A stretch of DNA of 64,000 bases from Zhongshania aliphaticivorans (GCF_902705855.1 NZ_CACSIJ010000011.1:247183-311182); one strand, 5' to 3'. Shown: positions 37,705 through 49,029, numbered from the stretch's first letter. The notes: generated by a model not told the origin, from the letters alone. Made by a program: numbers and translations.

Positions 37705-38679
37705 CTAGGCTACGCCTGCTTTTAGCAGGTCGTGGGTATGGATGACGCCTACCGGTTTATGTTCGTTGTCTACCGCGACCAGCACGGTGATTTTGTTGTC
37801 TTCCATAATTCGAAGCGCTTCGGCGGCCATCGTTCCGGGTCGGATAGTACGGCAATTACGCGTCATAATGTCATCAATTGGGCTGCTGTGTATATCTATG
37901 CCGCGATCAATAGCGCGTCTAAGGTCACCGTCAGTAAAGATGCCCGCAAGCGCACCTTTATGATCGACTACGGCGGTCATGCCGAGGCCCTTACTGCTCA
38001 TTTCTAGCAGCGCTCTACTTAAGGCGCTCCCTAAAACAACGGAGGGTATGGCGTCGCCAGTATGCATAATGCTATCTATTTTCAGTAATAGTCGCCGCCC
38101 GAGCGCGCCGCCAGGGTGGGACATGGCGAAGTCATTTGCGGTAAAGCCACGAGCTTCTAATAATGCGATCGCTAATGCATCGCCCATGACGAGAGTAACG
38201 GTAGTGCTTGACGTGGGGGCTAAGTTCAACGGACAGGCTTCTTCGCTTACGCCAACGTTTAAATGCACGTCGGCGCTGATGGCTAGCTCAGATGTGGGGT
38301 TGCCAGTTAATGCAATCACCGGTACCGCGAGTAATTTTAGTAAGGGCAATATGGTAATAAGCTCGGCGGTGGTGCCGGAGTTGGATAGGGCGATAACCAC
38401 ATCTCCCGATGTGATCATGCCTAAATCGCCGTGACTTGCTTCGCCGGGATGAACAAAAAATGCTGGCGTGCCGGTACTTGCTAAGGTGGCTGCAATTTTA
38501 TTGCCGATATGGCCCGACTTTCCCATGCCCGTGACAACAACACGACCTTTGCACGTTAATAGAATTTCGCAAGCGCGCTCAAACGTTTCGTCAATACGCT
38601 CAGCTAGGACGCTCACGGCGTCGCGCTCCATCGTGATGACACGTGTCGCAGAACTAATAAAACTAGGATTGTTCGTCAC
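37705..38679 (-). CDS. kdsD: Arabinose-5-phosphate isomerase KdsD
   Basis: 324 aa. N-terminal SIS domain (GRVVVTGMGKSGHIGNKIAA, FVHPGEASHGDLGMI) followed by two CBS domains (about 205-320). It converts ribulose-5-P to arabinose-5-P for Kdo. As first gene of kdsD-kdsC-lptC-lptA-lptB it probably has its promoter in 38680-38871. Confidence 0.97.
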   Translation of the reverse strand: MTNNPSFISSATRVITMERDAVSVLAERIDETFERACEILLTCKGRVVVTGMGKSGHIGNKIAATLASTGTPAFFVHPGEASHGDLGMITSGDVVIALSNSGTTAELITILPLLKLLAVPVIALTGNPTSELAISADVHLNVGVSEEACPLNLAPTSSTTVTLVMGDALAIALLEARGFTANDFAMSHPGGALGRRLLLKIDSIMHTGDAIPSVVLGSALSRALLEMSSKGLGMTAVVDHKGALAGIFTDGDLRRAIDRGIDIHSSPIDDIMTRNCRTIRPGTMAAEALRIMEDNKITVLVAVDNEHKPVGVIHTHDLLKAGVA

Positions 38680-38871
38680 TCAGAGCACCTTGATTATTAA
38701 TGTTGCCCGTTCAGCTTGGGCTCAGGTTCGGTATGATAATTTCCAATGTGACAAATTAACAGGTTTAGCTAACACTCGAACAGGGAGTGAATGGCGTAAA
38801 ATGTGGTCGAAGATCGCAATTGCCGGTATTTTATTGGTAATGGCAGACGGATAAAAAATTAAGGGGATGGT

Positions 38872-39543
38872 ATGTTTAAAAAAATAGCAATGACGGTTTT
38901 TGTGGTGTTTGGCATGCTTTCGCAGAGTTTTGCCGCCGAAAAGGGCCCCTATGAGGTGGTGGCAGACACTACGCAGGAACTCGTAAAAGTTATTGAAGAT
39001 GCGCGTAGCTATATCGACAAAGAACCGCAGCGTTTTAATGACGAAGTGCGTCGTATTATGGACGACGTTGTCGATTTTCAAAGTTTTGCCCGCGGCATTA
39101 TGGGTAAATACGGTAGTCGCGGTTATTACGAAAGTTTAAAAACTGAGGCAGAGCGCGCCCAGTTTCGTGAGCGTGTCATTAGGTTTACCGACAGTTTTAA
39201 AGATGGCCTGATTAACACTTATTCAAAAGGTCTGCTTAGCTTTAATGGGAATCGCATCGAAGTGCAGCCTTTGGCTGATGATGTTGATTTATCTGGTAGC
39301 GTTGGCGTGCGCCAAGATATTTACGGCGAGCGATCTAAGCCTTACCAAGTTATTTACACCCTTCGTCAGAGTTCTGACGGGGCTTGGAAATTACGTAATG
39401 TGATTATTGAAGGCTTGAACTTGGGCCGTATATACCAAAATCAATTCAATGCAGCGGTTAAGCAATATAACGGCGACATTGATAAAGTGATCGACAATTG
39501 GACTGTCGCACCTCAAGAAGTTATGGAAAAGTCTGCTGAGTAA
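38872..39543 (+). CDS. mlaC: MlaC-family phospholipid-binding periplasmic protein (Ttg2D)
   Basis: 223 aa. Signal peptide cut after SQSFA; mature part with YIDKEPQRFNDEVRRIMDDV, DFQSFARGIMGKYG and SSDGAWKLRNVIIEGLNLG, the MlaC fold. MlaC ferries phospholipids between the MlaA complex in the outer membrane and MlaFEDB in the inner membrane. The usual upstream mlaF, mlaE and mlaD are absent here, and mlaB is absent downstream. GGGGATGGT precedes the ATG. Confidence 0.93.
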   Translation: MFKKIAMTVFVVFGMLSQSFAAEKGPYEVVADTTQELVKVIEDARSYIDKEPQRFNDEVRRIMDDVVDFQSFARGIMGKYGSRGYYESLKTEAERAQFRERVIRFTDSFKDGLINTYSKGLLSFNGNRIEVQPLADDVDLSGSVGVRQDIYGERSKPYQVIYTLRQSSDGAWKLRNVIIEGLNLGRIYQNQFNAAVKQYNGDIDKVIDNWTVAPQEVMEKSAE

Positions 39544-39657
39544 TTAGCGTTGATTTGCGGGGTGAGCCCAGCTTAGGGTTTCGCCTCGCCATGTTCTCTG
39601 CAATTGCGTACAATTCCGCGCTTAAGTAATGCGGTAGTAGGTAAGAACGGAATGGGT

Positions 39658-39891
39658 ATGCAAGTAGAACAAATCGAACAACGTCTTTTAGAGCATTTTC
39701 CCAGTAGCGAAGTCGCTGTTAATGGTGACGGTAGCCATTTTGACGTGCGTGTTATAAGTGATGCATTTTCTGGCTTGCGTGCGGTGAAGCGTCAACAGCT
39801 TGTCTATGCTGCCGTGAATGAGTGGATTCGGGATGGCTCTTTACATGCCATTAATATTAAAGCGTTAACCCCCGACGAAGCCCAGTCTTAA
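39658..39891 (+). CDS. ibaG: BolA-family protein IbaG
   Basis: 77 aa from ATG 39658 (GGA 6 nt upstream); ATG 39652 is equally possible. VNGDGSHFDVRVISDAFSG and RAVKRQQLVYAAVNEWI are BolA-family text. IbaG-type BolA proteins pair with monothiol glutaredoxins in iron-sulfur handling. Its place before murA is conserved. Confidence 0.92.
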   Translation: MQVEQIEQRLLEHFPSSEVAVNGDGSHFDVRVISDAFSGLRAVKRQQLVYAAVNEWIRDGSLHAINIKALTPDEAQS

Positions 39892-41184
<1,293 letters not shown>

Positions 41185-41211
41185 ACACTGTTCAGTACCT
41201 GGAGTTAATTT

Positions 41212-41877
41212 GTGGATCAGCCGGTTACTATTGCGCTCACCAAGGGGCGTATTTTAAAAGAAACCCTGCCTTTGCTAGCGGAGGCGGGAATTGTGCCTGT
41301 CGAAGATATTAGCAGCAGTCGCAAGCTGATTTTTGAAACCAATCATTCTCATATTCAGTTGATCGTCATTCGTGGTACCGACGTGCCGACCTATGTGAAG
41401 TTGGGCTCAGCGGATATTGGCATCGCCGGCAAAGACATGTTGCTGGAGCTTGGTGCGGGCGATATGTATGAGCCGCTAGATCTTAATATTGCACGTTGTA
41501 AATTGATGACGGCGGGGCGTGTTGGTGAGGCTTTGCCTCATGGTCGCGTTCGCGTGGCCACCAAATTTGTTAATGTGGCTCGCCGTCATTTTGCTGAGCG
41601 TGGAATTCAGGTTGAGCTAATTAAGCTTTATGGCGCGATGGAATTAGCGCCGTTAATGAATTTGGCCGATTTGATTGTAGATATCGTTGATACTGGCAAC
41701 ACATTGCGCGCCAATGGCATGGAGCCGAGGGATATGATTGCCGACGTGAGTTCGCGCTTGGTGGTTAATAAGGCCGCCATGAAGCGCAAACACCAGAGTA
41801 TTCAAGACATTATCGCCAAGTTAACGGCGGCCGTAGAAGCTCGTCAGAGCGCGGAGGAGGTTGTCAGCAATGGCTGA
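41212..41877 (+). CDS. hisG: ATP phosphoribosyltransferase, short form
   Basis: 221 aa, GTG start with GGAG 7 nt upstream. [29 protein letters not shown] and [18 protein letters not shown] are family blocks. It lacks the C-terminal regulatory domain of the long form, so it should need HisZ, which is not in this window. First step of histidine synthesis. Overlaps hisD by 8 nt. Confidence 0.96.
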   Translation: MDQPVTIALTKGRILKETLPLLAEAGIVPVEDISSSRKLIFETNHSHIQLIVIRGTDVPTYVKLGSADIGIAGKDMLLELGAGDMYEPLDLNIARCKLMTAGRVGEALPHGRVRVATKFVNVARRHFAERGIQVELIKLYGAMELAPLMNLADLIVDIVDTGNTLRANGMEPRDMIADVSSRLVVNKAAMKRKHQSIQDIIAKLTAAVEARQSAEEVVSNG

Positions 41878-43189
41878 TACTCTGATTAGGCGGATGAGCA
41901 GCGCTGATGCTGGTTTTGATCTGGCGTTGACCAAGCTGTTGGACTGGGAGTCGGTATCGAATCCCGCCGTCGTTGAAACCGTAGCCGGGGTGCTTGCCAA
42001 AGTGCGTGGAGAAGGTGATGTGGCGGTAATTGAGTTCACGCAGCGTTTTGATGCTTGGCAACCTGAAGGCGCCGCAGCGCTCGAAATTCCGCATAGCCGA
42101 ATGCGGGCTGCACTCGATAATATTGATGCGGATGTGCGCGCTGCGTTAGAAACTGCAGCAGAGCGTATCCGTGCGTATCACCAACATCAACGTCAAGAGT
42201 CGTGGTCGTATCGCGAGGCCGACGGAACGCTGCTTGGGCAGCAGATTACGGCCTTGGAGCGAGTTGGTTTATATGTACCTGGCGGTAAGGCTACCTATCC
42301 TTCGTCGGTCTTAATGAACGCAATACCAGCCAAGGTGGCCGGTGTTGAAGAATTGATTATGGTATCTCCGACCCCAAAAGGGTTTGTGAACGAGATGGTG
42401 TTGGCGGCGGCGGCGATTGGCGGTGTTGATCGCGTATTTACAATCGGTGGTGCTCAGGCCATTGCGGCATTAGCGTACGGTACCGAATCTATTCCTAAGG
42501 TGGATAAAATAGTTGGCCCCGGCAATATTTTTGTCGCTACCGCTAAGCGTCAGGTGTTTGGCAGTGTTGGCTTGGATATGATTGCTGGCCCCTCTGAGAT
42601 TTTAGTAATCTGTGATGGCAAGACTGATCCCGATTGGATTGCGATGGATTTGTTTTCGCAGGCCGAGCACGACGAAGATGCACAGTCGATTTTATTAAGC
42701 CCCGATGCCGCCTTTTTAGATCAAGTTGAAGCCAGCATTGCACGCTTGCTGCCGGAGTCTGAGCGCGCGAGTATTATTCGTCAGTCCTTAAGTGGGCGTG
42801 GTGCGCTAGTGTTGGTTAAGGATATGGATGAAGCCATTGCGCTCAGTAACCGTATTGCGCCAGAGCATTTGGAGTTGTCGGTGGATGATGCCGAAGCGCT
42901 GCTTCCTAAAATACGCCATGCCGGCGCCATTTTCATGGGCCGCTATACGCCTGAAGCCTTGGGTGATTATTGCGCTGGCCCAAATCATGTACTACCCACC
43001 TCTGGTACGGCACGGTTTTCGTCGCCCTTAGGCGTATATGATTTTCAAAAGCGTTCATCGCTTATTGGCTGTTCTGCGAAAGGGGCGTCTGAATTGGCGA
43101 AGGTGGCCTCTATATTGGCGCGGGGCGAGTCTTTGACGGCGCATGCTCGCAGTGCGGAATATCGCCTATTGGGTGGTGATGATGAGTAG
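41870..43189 (+). CDS. hisD: Histidinol dehydrogenase
   Basis: 439 aa from ATG 41870, with AGGAGG 9 nt upstream. [48 protein letters not shown], and the zinc and catalytic region [10 protein letters not shown] are visible. It oxidises histidinol to histidine in two NAD-dependent steps, the last of the pathway. Confidence 0.97.
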   Translation: MADTLIRRMSSADAGFDLALTKLLDWESVSNPAVVETVAGVLAKVRGEGDVAVIEFTQRFDAWQPEGAAALEIPHSRMRAALDNIDADVRAALETAAERIRAYHQHQRQESWSYREADGTLLGQQITALERVGLYVPGGKATYPSSVLMNAIPAKVAGVEELIMVSPTPKGFVNEMVLAAAAIGGVDRVFTIGGAQAIAALAYGTESIPKVDKIVGPGNIFVATAKRQVFGSVGLDMIAGPSEILVICDGKTDPDWIAMDLFSQAEHDEDAQSILLSPDAAFLDQVEASIARLLPESERASIIRQSLSGRGALVLVKDMDEAIALSNRIAPEHLELSVDDAEALLPKIRHAGAIFMGRYTPEALGDYCAGPNHVLPTSGTARFSSPLGVYDFQKRSSLIGCSAKGASELAKVASILARGESLTAHARSAEYRLLGGDDE

Positions 43190-44246
43190 ATTTTGGAGCC
43201 CTTTCGTTAAAGATCTGGTGCCCTATGTACCTGGCGAACAGCCTAAGTTAAGTAAGTTAACTAAGCTTAATACCAATGAAAATCCTTATGGGCCGTCGCC
43301 AAAGGTATTAGAGATTATTAAGGACGAGGCCAATGATGCGTTGCGTCTTTATCCCGATCCTAATAGTGATGTGTTGAAGTCTGCTATTGCGGATTATCAC
43401 GGAGTGTCGGTTACGCAAGTATTTGTTGGAAATGGCTCGGATGAAGTCCTCGCGCATATTTTTCACGGTTTATTTCAACACGGAAAGCCGCTGCTGTTTC
43501 CTGATATTACCTACAGTTTTTATCCGGTTTACTGTGGTTTGTATCAGATTCCATTTGAGGCAATTCCGTTAGATGACGCTTTTCAGATTCGGATTGAAGA
43601 GTATCGCGGTATAAATGGCGGCATCATTTTCCCCAATCCAAATGCGCCAACGGGCTGCTTTTTAGCCTTATCGGAAATAGAGCGCTTGCTGACGGTAAAT
43701 AATGAAACCGTGGTGGTGATTGATGAGGCCTATGTCGATTTTGGTGGCGAATCAGCAGTCTCCTTGGTGAATCGCTTTCCGAACTTGTTGGTTACCCAGA
43801 CCTTGTCCAAATCACGCTCTTTGGCGGGTTTGCGAGTTGGCTTTGCAGTTGGGCATCCAGATTTAATCGAGGCGCTTGAACGAATTAAAAATAGCTTTAA
43901 CTCCTACCCCTTGGATCGTTTAGCTCAGCTGGGCGCGGCGGCATCGTTTGCTGATCAGGCGTATTTTGAACAGACCTGCAGTGCCGTTATTAGCGAGCGT
44001 GAGGCTATGGTGGCTAAACTTTCCGCAATGGATTTTCAGGTGTTGCCTTCTGCGGCTAATTTCGTGTTTTGTCGGCATCGCGTTCGTGATGCTGCAGAAT
44101 TGGCGGCAGGTTTGCGCGAAGATGGCGTGATTGTTCGGCATTTTAAAATGCCCAGAATTGAGCAGTACCTGCGTGTTACGGTGGGTAAGCCTGAGGAGAG
44201 TGAAATGTTGTTCTCGTCCCTCAAGCGGATTCTTGCTGAGGCTTAA
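43182..44246 (+). CDS. hisC: Histidinol-phosphate aminotransferase
   Basis: 354 aa, class-I PLP aminotransferase. [12 protein letters not shown], the PLP lysine in [15 protein letters not shown], and [10 protein letters not shown] are visible. ATG 43182 or 43179, both inside the end of hisD; a start at 43143 would add 13 residues with no counterpart. Ends 14 nt before the algW stop on the other strand. Confidence 0.95.
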   Translation: MSRFWSPFVKDLVPYVPGEQPKLSKLTKLNTNENPYGPSPKVLEIIKDEANDALRLYPDPNSDVLKSAIADYHGVSVTQVFVGNGSDEVLAHIFHGLFQHGKPLLFPDITYSFYPVYCGLYQIPFEAIPLDDAFQIRIEEYRGINGGIIFPNPNAPTGCFLALSEIERLLTVNNETVVVIDEAYVDFGGESAVSLVNRFPNLLVTQTLSKSRSLAGLRVGFAVGHPDLIEALERIKNSFNSYPLDRLAQLGAAASFADQAYFEQTCSAVISEREAMVAKLSAMDFQVLPSAANFVFCRHRVRDAAELAAGLREDGVIVRHFKMPRIEQYLRVTVGKPEESEMLFSSLKRILAEA

Positions 44247-44255
44247 TGGTGCTGG

Positions 44256-44276
44256 GCGGCCTAGCTATTAGGCCGC
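44256..44276. terminator. Bidirectional hairpin between hisC and algW
   Basis: GCGGCCTA (44256-44263) and TAGGCCGC (44269-44276) make an 8-bp G/C-rich stem with a 5-nt loop. It contains the algW stop codon. No U-tract on either side, so termination strength is uncertain. Confidence 0.5.
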
Positions 44277-45304
44277 ATTGCTACTTCTGTCTCGATGGTT
44301 ATAGGTTCCTCGCCGCGTAGCAATCCGATCTTGACCCTTTCGCCGGGGCGAGTATAGGTAATCAGTTTCATTCCCGCGTGGCCGTCGCCCACTTGTTCCC
44401 CATTAATGTTGATAAGAATATCGCCGATTTTTAAACCGGCTTTTTCTGCTGGGCCGCTGGAGGCCAGCGCTGTAATAATGACGCCATTGGTGCCAACGCC
44501 AACCGGCTGAACCTCAATGCCCAGCCAGCCGCGCAGTGGTCGTCCGTAGCTGATTAGGTCGCTCATGGTGCGCAATGCAAGGTCGGTAGGAATTGCTAAG
44601 CCGATGCCCGTTGACCCGCCACTTTGAGTGTAAATGGCGGTGTTGATGCCAAGTAAGCGACCCTTGGTATCGATTAATGCACCGCCTGAGTTGCCGGGGT
44701 TGATTGCTGCATCGGTTTGAATAAAGTTTTCAAATTGGCTGAGCCCCAAGCCGTAGCGGCCAGTGGCGCTGACAATGCCCTGGGTGACTGTTTGGCCAAA
44801 GCCATAAGGGTTGCCGATGGCGAGAACGATATTGCCGACATGGATTTTGCCTGGGTCGCCAATGGTAATGCTGGTGAGGTTGTCGAGGTCTATTTTGAGT
44901 ACGGCAAGGTCGGTGTCGGCGTCACTGCCAATCACGCTGGCCAGTGCTTGGCGGCCGTCGTGCAGTAATACAAGGATTTCGTCAGCGCCTTTGATGACGT
45001 GGTAGTTTGTTAGTAAGTAGCCGGCGTCGCTGACAATTACGCCAGAACCTAGGCTGCGTTCTAGTTGTTGTTTGACGCGACCGTTGCGGCTGAAAAAGTG
45101 TTTAAATAATGGGTCATCGGCTAGAGGGTGGCGTTGTTCGACAACTTTTGTTGTATAAATGTTGGCGACTGCGGGTGCTGCGTGCTCTACCGCATACACG
45201 TAATCATGATCGCGCTGCCCTGGCAGGTAGGCGAGTATGCATAGGCCCAGTAAAATACCGCAGACGGTGGGCCAGATAAATGGTTTCAGGCTGTACCGTG
45301 TCAA
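44261..45304 (-). CDS. algW: Periplasmic serine protease AlgW/DegS
   Basis: 347 aa. N-terminal membrane anchor (IWPTVCGILLGLCILAYLPG), trypsin-like domain with His in LTNYHVIKGAD, Asp in DADTDLAVLKID and Ser in INPGNSGGALIDTKG, and one PDZ domain (about 250-340). It senses misfolded outer-membrane proteins and cleaves the anti-sigma factor of the envelope stress sigma factor. Known as algW in Pseudomonas and degS in E. coli. Confidence 0.94.
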   Translation of the reverse strand: MTRYSLKPFIWPTVCGILLGLCILAYLPGQRDHDYVYAVEHAAPAVANIYTTKVVEQRHPLADDPLFKHFFSRNGRVKQQLERSLGSGVIVSDAGYLLTNYHVIKGADEILVLLHDGRQALASVIGSDADTDLAVLKIDLDNLTSITIGDPGKIHVGNIVLAIGNPYGFGQTVTQGIVSATGRYGLGLSQFENFIQTDAAINPGNSGGALIDTKGRLLGINTAIYTQSGGSTGIGLAIPTDLALRTMSDLISYGRPLRGWLGIEVQPVGVGTNGVIITALASSGPAEKAGLKIGDILININGEQVGDGHAGMKLITYTRPGERVKIGLLRGEEPITIETEVAMRPNS

Positions 45305-45412
45305 ATGCGGATCCTCGCTGGGTTGCTGTCGGGGAGTGAGCCTTGGAAGCTCGTCTTAATGGGGTGCTAGCCTAGCACGAAAAGTGATTTTTCAGAATTA
45401 AAGTGAGGGCTT

Positions 45413-46174
45413 ATGTCGGTTTCGCTTCAAGGTTTGCTTGCCGCAGCAGACGAAATTTTAGAACCCGCTCGTTTTAGTGATTATTGTCCGAATGGCTTGC
45501 AGGTCGCAGGTGCGGAAGCGGTAGCGCGTATTGTGTCTGGAGTAACTGCTTCTCAGGCTCTCATCGAGGCCGCTATCGAAGAAAAGGCTGATGTCATTAT
45601 GGTGCATCACGGCTATTTTTGGCGTGGTGAAGACCCTTGTATTGTTGGTATGAAGCGAAATCGGTTGGCCTTGTTACTGGCGAATAATATTAGCCTAATT
45701 GCCTACCATTTACCCTTGGATGCGCATCCTGTGCTGGGCAATAACGCGCAGCTTGCAAAGCGTTTGGGGATTGCGGTTGATGGTGGTTTGGAGGCGAATA
45801 ACCCTCGTTCGGTGGGTAATGTGGGCTATTTGCCAGAAGCGATGAGTGCCTCGGCCTTTGCTGAGCACGTTGAGGCCGTTTTGGGCCGTAAGCCTTTGCT
45901 GGAGCTTGGGCATGATCGGCAAATTAAACGGATTGCTTGGTGTACTGGTGGCGCGCAATCTTATATAGAGAAAGCCGCGGCAGCGGGGGTGGATGCGTAT
46001 TTGAGTGGAGAAGTTTCTGAGCCCACGATATTGGCGGCGCGGGAGTTGGGTATTCATTATATTGCGGCAGGGCATCATGCTACTGAGCGTTACGGCATAC
46101 AGGCCTTGGCGGGGCGGTTAGCGGCGCAATTTGGTTTACATCATCGGTTTATCGATATCGATAATCCGGCCTGA
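45413..46174 (+). CDS. Nif3-like dinuclear metal centre protein (YbgI)
   Basis: 253 aa. FSDYCPNGLQVAG, VIMVHHGYFW (metal-binding His pair), YHLPLDAHPVLGNNAQLAKR and AYLSGEVSE match the family; HHATERYGIQAL ends the metal site. Reported as GTP cyclohydrolase-like, but the cellular role is unsettled. GAGGG stands 3-4 nt before the ATG. Confidence 0.92.
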   Translation: MSVSLQGLLAAADEILEPARFSDYCPNGLQVAGAEAVARIVSGVTASQALIEAAIEEKADVIMVHHGYFWRGEDPCIVGMKRNRLALLLANNISLIAYHLPLDAHPVLGNNAQLAKRLGIAVDGGLEANNPRSVGNVGYLPEAMSASAFAEHVEAVLGRKPLLELGHDRQIKRIAWCTGGAQSYIEKAAAAGVDAYLSGEVSEPTILAARELGIHYIAAGHHATERYGIQALAGRLAAQFGLHHRFIDIDNPA

Positions 46175-46195
46175 CAGATAATTGTCGGCCGGTTT
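46166..46195 (+). terminator. Terminator after the Nif3-like gene
   Basis: CCGGCC-T-GACA (46166-46176) pairs with TGTCGGCCGG (46183-46192), one bulged T, loop GATAAT, followed by TTT. It spans the stop codon. Confidence 0.55.
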
Positions 46196-46201
46196 CTGCG
46201 A

Positions 46202-46678
46202 TTAGGCGTGAGGAGTTACCGGAGGCTCGATATGCTCCGCCTTTTTCTTTTCTGACTCCATTCCAAACTCTTCGTGTAGCGCGCCTTTTTTGCCCGGCTG
46301 TCTTGGGGCGTAATCCAGCGGTGGCGCTGCAGGGGCGAGGGAGCTAGGTTTGTTGTCTAGCACGGGGCGGCCTTCGGGGATGGCTTGTAGCGGGCTAATC
46401 CCTGTACTGTGAAGATTTTGTGCACCTTCTACGATGTGGTTGTGAACGCTACGATAGCTTTCTGCTAGTTCGTTTAGCAGTTCACCAGTGCGATCAAAGT
46501 GATGGCTGACCTGTTGTTGGTAATCTTGCTGTTGGCGCTGCATATCATTGAATTGTTTCTCCAGTGCAGCGCGGTTTTGCTGTTCTGGTCTCATGCGGCC
46601 AATAATGAAATAGCCTATCGCTGTGCCAATGAGTAGGCAGATAATGGCGACGGCGATCAGTGTGTTGATGTCTTGCAC
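46202..46678 (-). CDS. zapG: Division/envelope protein ZapG (YhcB, DUF1043)
   Basis: 158 aa from GTG 46678, with GGAGG 7 nt upstream; the ATG at 46711 lies before that site. One N-terminal membrane helix (LIAVAIICLLIGTAIGYFII) then a coiled coil (EQQNRAALEKQFNDMQRQQQ) and SHHFDRTGELLNELAESYR, which is YhcB-like. YhcB links wall synthesis, lipid supply and division in E. coli. Diverges from zapE. Confidence 0.88.
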   Translation of the reverse strand: MQDINTLIAVAIICLLIGTAIGYFIIGRMRPEQQNRAALEKQFNDMQRQQQDYQQQVSHHFDRTGELLNELAESYRSVHNHIVEGAQNLHSTGISPLQAIPEGRPVLDNKPSSLAPAAPPLDYAPRQPGKKGALHEEFGMESEKKKAEHIEPPVTPHA

Positions 46679-46825
46679 AGAGGTTCCTCCGATGAGTTGA
46701 CGAGTTGTCACTCCGTCTTTGCAGTATAACCTCTCGTTGGCTGCGGTTCAGTATTCCCCGATAAAAAATTGCCAATTTGGCTGCAGGTCGGTACAGTTGC
46801 GCCCGTCTTGAAAGAGGCTAAGGGA

Positions 46826-47932
46826 ATGTCTACACCAATACAGCGCTATCAGCACGATCTTACTCAGGCCGATTTTTCCTATGATCCGGCTCAGGAATAT
46901 GCTGTCCAGTGTTTGCAACGTCTATATGACGATTTGCTCGCTCAGCCTGCTTCGCGCGGTGGTTTTTTTGCGCGCGTAGGTGCGAAGCTTTCAGGTAGGG
47001 GGGCGCCTCCTTCGGTGACTCGTGGGTTGTATTTTTGGGGTGGTGTTGGTCGTGGCAAAACCTACCTGATGGACACGTTTTTTGACACGCTGCCTTTCGA
47101 AAATAAAATGCGTGCGCATTTTCATCGTTTTATGCAGCGTGTGCATCGCGAACTAAAGTCCCTTTCTGGTGAAAAAAATCCTTTGGTTATTGTCGCTGAT
47201 CGGATTGCGGATGAAGCGCGGGTGATTTGCTTTGACGAATTTTTTGTCTCAGATATCACCGATGCGATGATTCTTGCGGGTTTGTTTGATCGTCTTTTTG
47301 CTCGTGGCGTAGTGTTGGTGGCAACGTCAAATATCATCCCTGATGGTTTGTATAAAGATGGTTTGCAGCGCGCACGGTTTTTACCCGCTATCGCTTTGAT
47401 AAAAGAGCGTGTGGACGTAGTTAATGTCGATGGCGGTGTTGATTACCGTCTGCGGGCGCTAGAGCAAGCCGAACTCTATTATTACCCCTTGGGCGAGGCC
47501 GCTGATCAAAGTTTGGCGCAGAGCTTTAAACGCTTGGCTCCTGAGGCTGCCTGTGCGGATCAGTTGCTTGATATTGAGGGGCGGCAGATTCAAGCCCTAT
47601 TTGTGGCGGATGATGTCGCGTGGTTTGATTTTTCTGAGCTCTGCGATGGGCCGCGCAGTCAATATGATTACATTGAGTTGGCGCGAGTGTTTCACGCGGT
47701 ACTTATCAGTAATGTGCCGCAAATGGGTGCGGGGCGAGACGATCAGGCCCGGCGCTTTATTAATTTGATAGATGAGTTTTACGACCGCAACGTTAAGCTG
47801 GTATTATCGGCGGCTGCACCGCTTGAGCAGCTTTATACTGGCGGTCGATTGGATTTTGAATTTGAGCGCACAAAGAGTCGCTTGCTTGAAATGCAATCAG
47901 AGGAATATCTAGCTTGTGAGCACCGGCCGTAG
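46826..47932 (+). CDS. zapE: Cell-division ATPase ZapE (AFG1-like)
   Basis: 368 aa from ATG 46826, with GAGG 8 nt upstream. TRGLYFWGGVGRGKTYLMD is the Walker A, ARVICFDEFFVSDITDAM the Walker B, and LVATSNIIPDGLYKDGLQR sensor 1. ZapE acts at constricting Z-rings in E. coli. Followed by the rplM promoter. Confidence 0.95.
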   Translation: MSTPIQRYQHDLTQADFSYDPAQEYAVQCLQRLYDDLLAQPASRGGFFARVGAKLSGRGAPPSVTRGLYFWGGVGRGKTYLMDTFFDTLPFENKMRAHFHRFMQRVHRELKSLSGEKNPLVIVADRIADEARVICFDEFFVSDITDAMILAGLFDRLFARGVVLVATSNIIPDGLYKDGLQRARFLPAIALIKERVDVVNVDGGVDYRLRALEQAELYYYPLGEAADQSLAQSFKRLAPEAACADQLLDIEGRQIQALFVADDVAWFDFSELCDGPRSQYDYIELARVFHAVLISNVPQMGAGRDDQARRFINLIDEFYDRNVKLVLSAAAPLEQLYTGGRLDFEFERTKSRLLEMQSEEYLACEHRP

Positions 47933-47970
47933 GTCGTTGAGAATTATGGCTTATAAAAGCAAGATTCCAC

Positions 47971-47999
47971 TTGAAAAACCTTTGGCGCTTATGTAGTAT
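47971..47999 (+). promoter_or_regulatory. Sigma-70 promoter of rplM-rpsI
   Basis: TTGAAA (47971-47976), 17-bp spacer, TAGTAT (47994-47999). The predicted start is near 48006, giving a leader of about 34 nt before rplM. Four of six bases match at -10 and five of six at -35. Confidence 0.65.
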
Positions 48000-48039
48000 T
48001 CGCGCTCTTTGTTCGGTACGGGCCCTATAGGCGAGAAAC

Positions 48040-48468
48040 ATGAAAACCTTAAGCGCAAAACCCAGTGACGTAATACACGACTGGTACGTAGTAGACGCCG
48101 CCGAAAAAACATTGGGTCGTTTGGCCAGTGAAATTGCGCATCGTTTGCGCGGTAAGCATAAGCCTGAATACACGCCTCATGTTGATACTGGCGATTATAT
48201 CGTTGTCGTTAATGCGGAGAAAATTCGCGTTACGGGCAACAAAGCAACTGGCAAGATCTATCATCACCACACTGGTTATCCAGGTGGATTGAAGTCTATT
48301 AGCTTCGAAAAGTTGATTGATAAAGCCCCTGAGCGCGTGATCCAAGGTGCGGTAAAGGGTATGTTACCCAAAAATCCGCTGGGTCGTGCAATGTTTAAAA
48401 AATTGAAAGTCTACGCTGGAACTGAGCATCCCCACACTGCCCAGCAGCCAGTTGAACTGAATATCTAA
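48040..48468 (+). CDS. rplM: 50S ribosomal protein L13
   Basis: 142 aa, full length. [35 protein letters not shown] and [20 protein letters not shown] are the L13 signature. Early-assembly 23S rRNA protein, co-transcribed with rpsI 12 nt downstream. Confidence 0.98.
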   Translation: MKTLSAKPSDVIHDWYVVDAAEKTLGRLASEIAHRLRGKHKPEYTPHVDTGDYIVVVNAEKIRVTGNKATGKIYHHHTGYPGGLKSISFEKLIDKAPERVIQGAVKGMLPKNPLGRAMFKKLKVYAGTEHPHTAQQPVELNI

Positions 48469-48480
48469 CGGAAGCGCAAT

Positions 48481-48873
48481 ATGTCAGCCACCCAGTATTA
48501 CGGTACAGGTCGCCGTAAAACCTCCTCAGCTCGTGTATTCCTGAAAGCAGGAACAGGTGCTATTTCAGTTAATGCGCGTACTCTTGATCAGTACTTTGGT
48601 CGTGAAGTTGCGCGTATGATCGTTCGTCAGCCGCTTGAGCTGGTCGAAATGGCTGAAAAGTTTGATGTGACTGTAACGGTTAGCGGTGGTGGTAGTTTCG
48701 GCCAGGCTGGCGCGATTCGTCACGGTATTACTCGTGCTCTTATGGAATACGACGAAGGTTTACGTAGCGGTCTGCGTAAAGCTGGTTACGTAACTCGCGA
48801 TGCTCGCGAAGTTGAACGTAAGAAAGTCGGTCTGCGTAAAGCACGTAAGAAGCCGCAATTCTCCAAGCGTTAA
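48481..48873 (+). CDS. rpsI: 30S ribosomal protein S9
   Basis: 130 aa. [38 protein letters not shown] and the basic C-terminal tail ending KKPQFSKR, which reaches the P-site tRNA. Confidence 0.98.
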   Translation: MSATQYYGTGRRKTSSARVFLKAGTGAISVNARTLDQYFGREVARMIVRQPLELVEMAEKFDVTVTVSGGGSFGQAGAIRHGITRALMEYDEGLRSGLRKAGYVTRDAREVERKKVGLRKARKKPQFSKR

Positions 48874-48920
48874 CCGCGACGGCCGTCAGGTCTGTGGAGA
48901 TTGCCGCTACGGCACTCGGA

Positions 48921-48956
48921 AAACGCCCACGAGCTATTATGTGGGCGTTTTTTTTT
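48921..48956 (+). terminator. Terminator after rpsI
   Basis: AAACGCCCAC (48921-48930) and GTGGGCGTTT (48941-48950), 10-bp stem, 10-nt loop, followed by a run of nine T. A strong Rho-independent terminator. Confidence 0.92.
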
Positions 48957-48961
48957 GCTCA

Positions 48962-48989
48962 AGCAAAGACCCTTATGTAGGTCTTTGCT
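48962..48989. other. Second stem-loop between rpsI and petA
   Basis: AGCAAAGACC (48962-48971) and GGTCTTTGCT (48980-48989), a perfect 10-bp stem with an 8-nt loop, 5 nt after the T-run of the rpsI terminator. Without U-tract on plus; on minus it is followed by TGAGCAAAAAAAA. Confidence 0.6.
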
Positions 48990-49000
48990 GCGCATTAATG

Positions 49001-49029
49001 TTGTCAGTAAGGGCCAAGTTCATTACTAT
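49001..49029 (+). promoter_or_regulatory. Candidate promoter of petABC with overlapping inverted repeat
   Basis: TTGTCA (49001-49006), 17 bp, TACTAT (49024-49029). GGGCCAA (49011-49017) and TTGGCCC (49030-49036) form a 7-bp inverted repeat that covers the spacer and the -10, a good position for a repressor. Confidence 0.5.

Noticed and set aside
38468-38854. 128-codon plus-strand frame that might have been a remnant of mlaD
   Set aside because: Most of it is antisense to kdsD. The part outside (ending KIAIAGILLVMADG) does not resemble the MlaD N-terminus or MCE domain.
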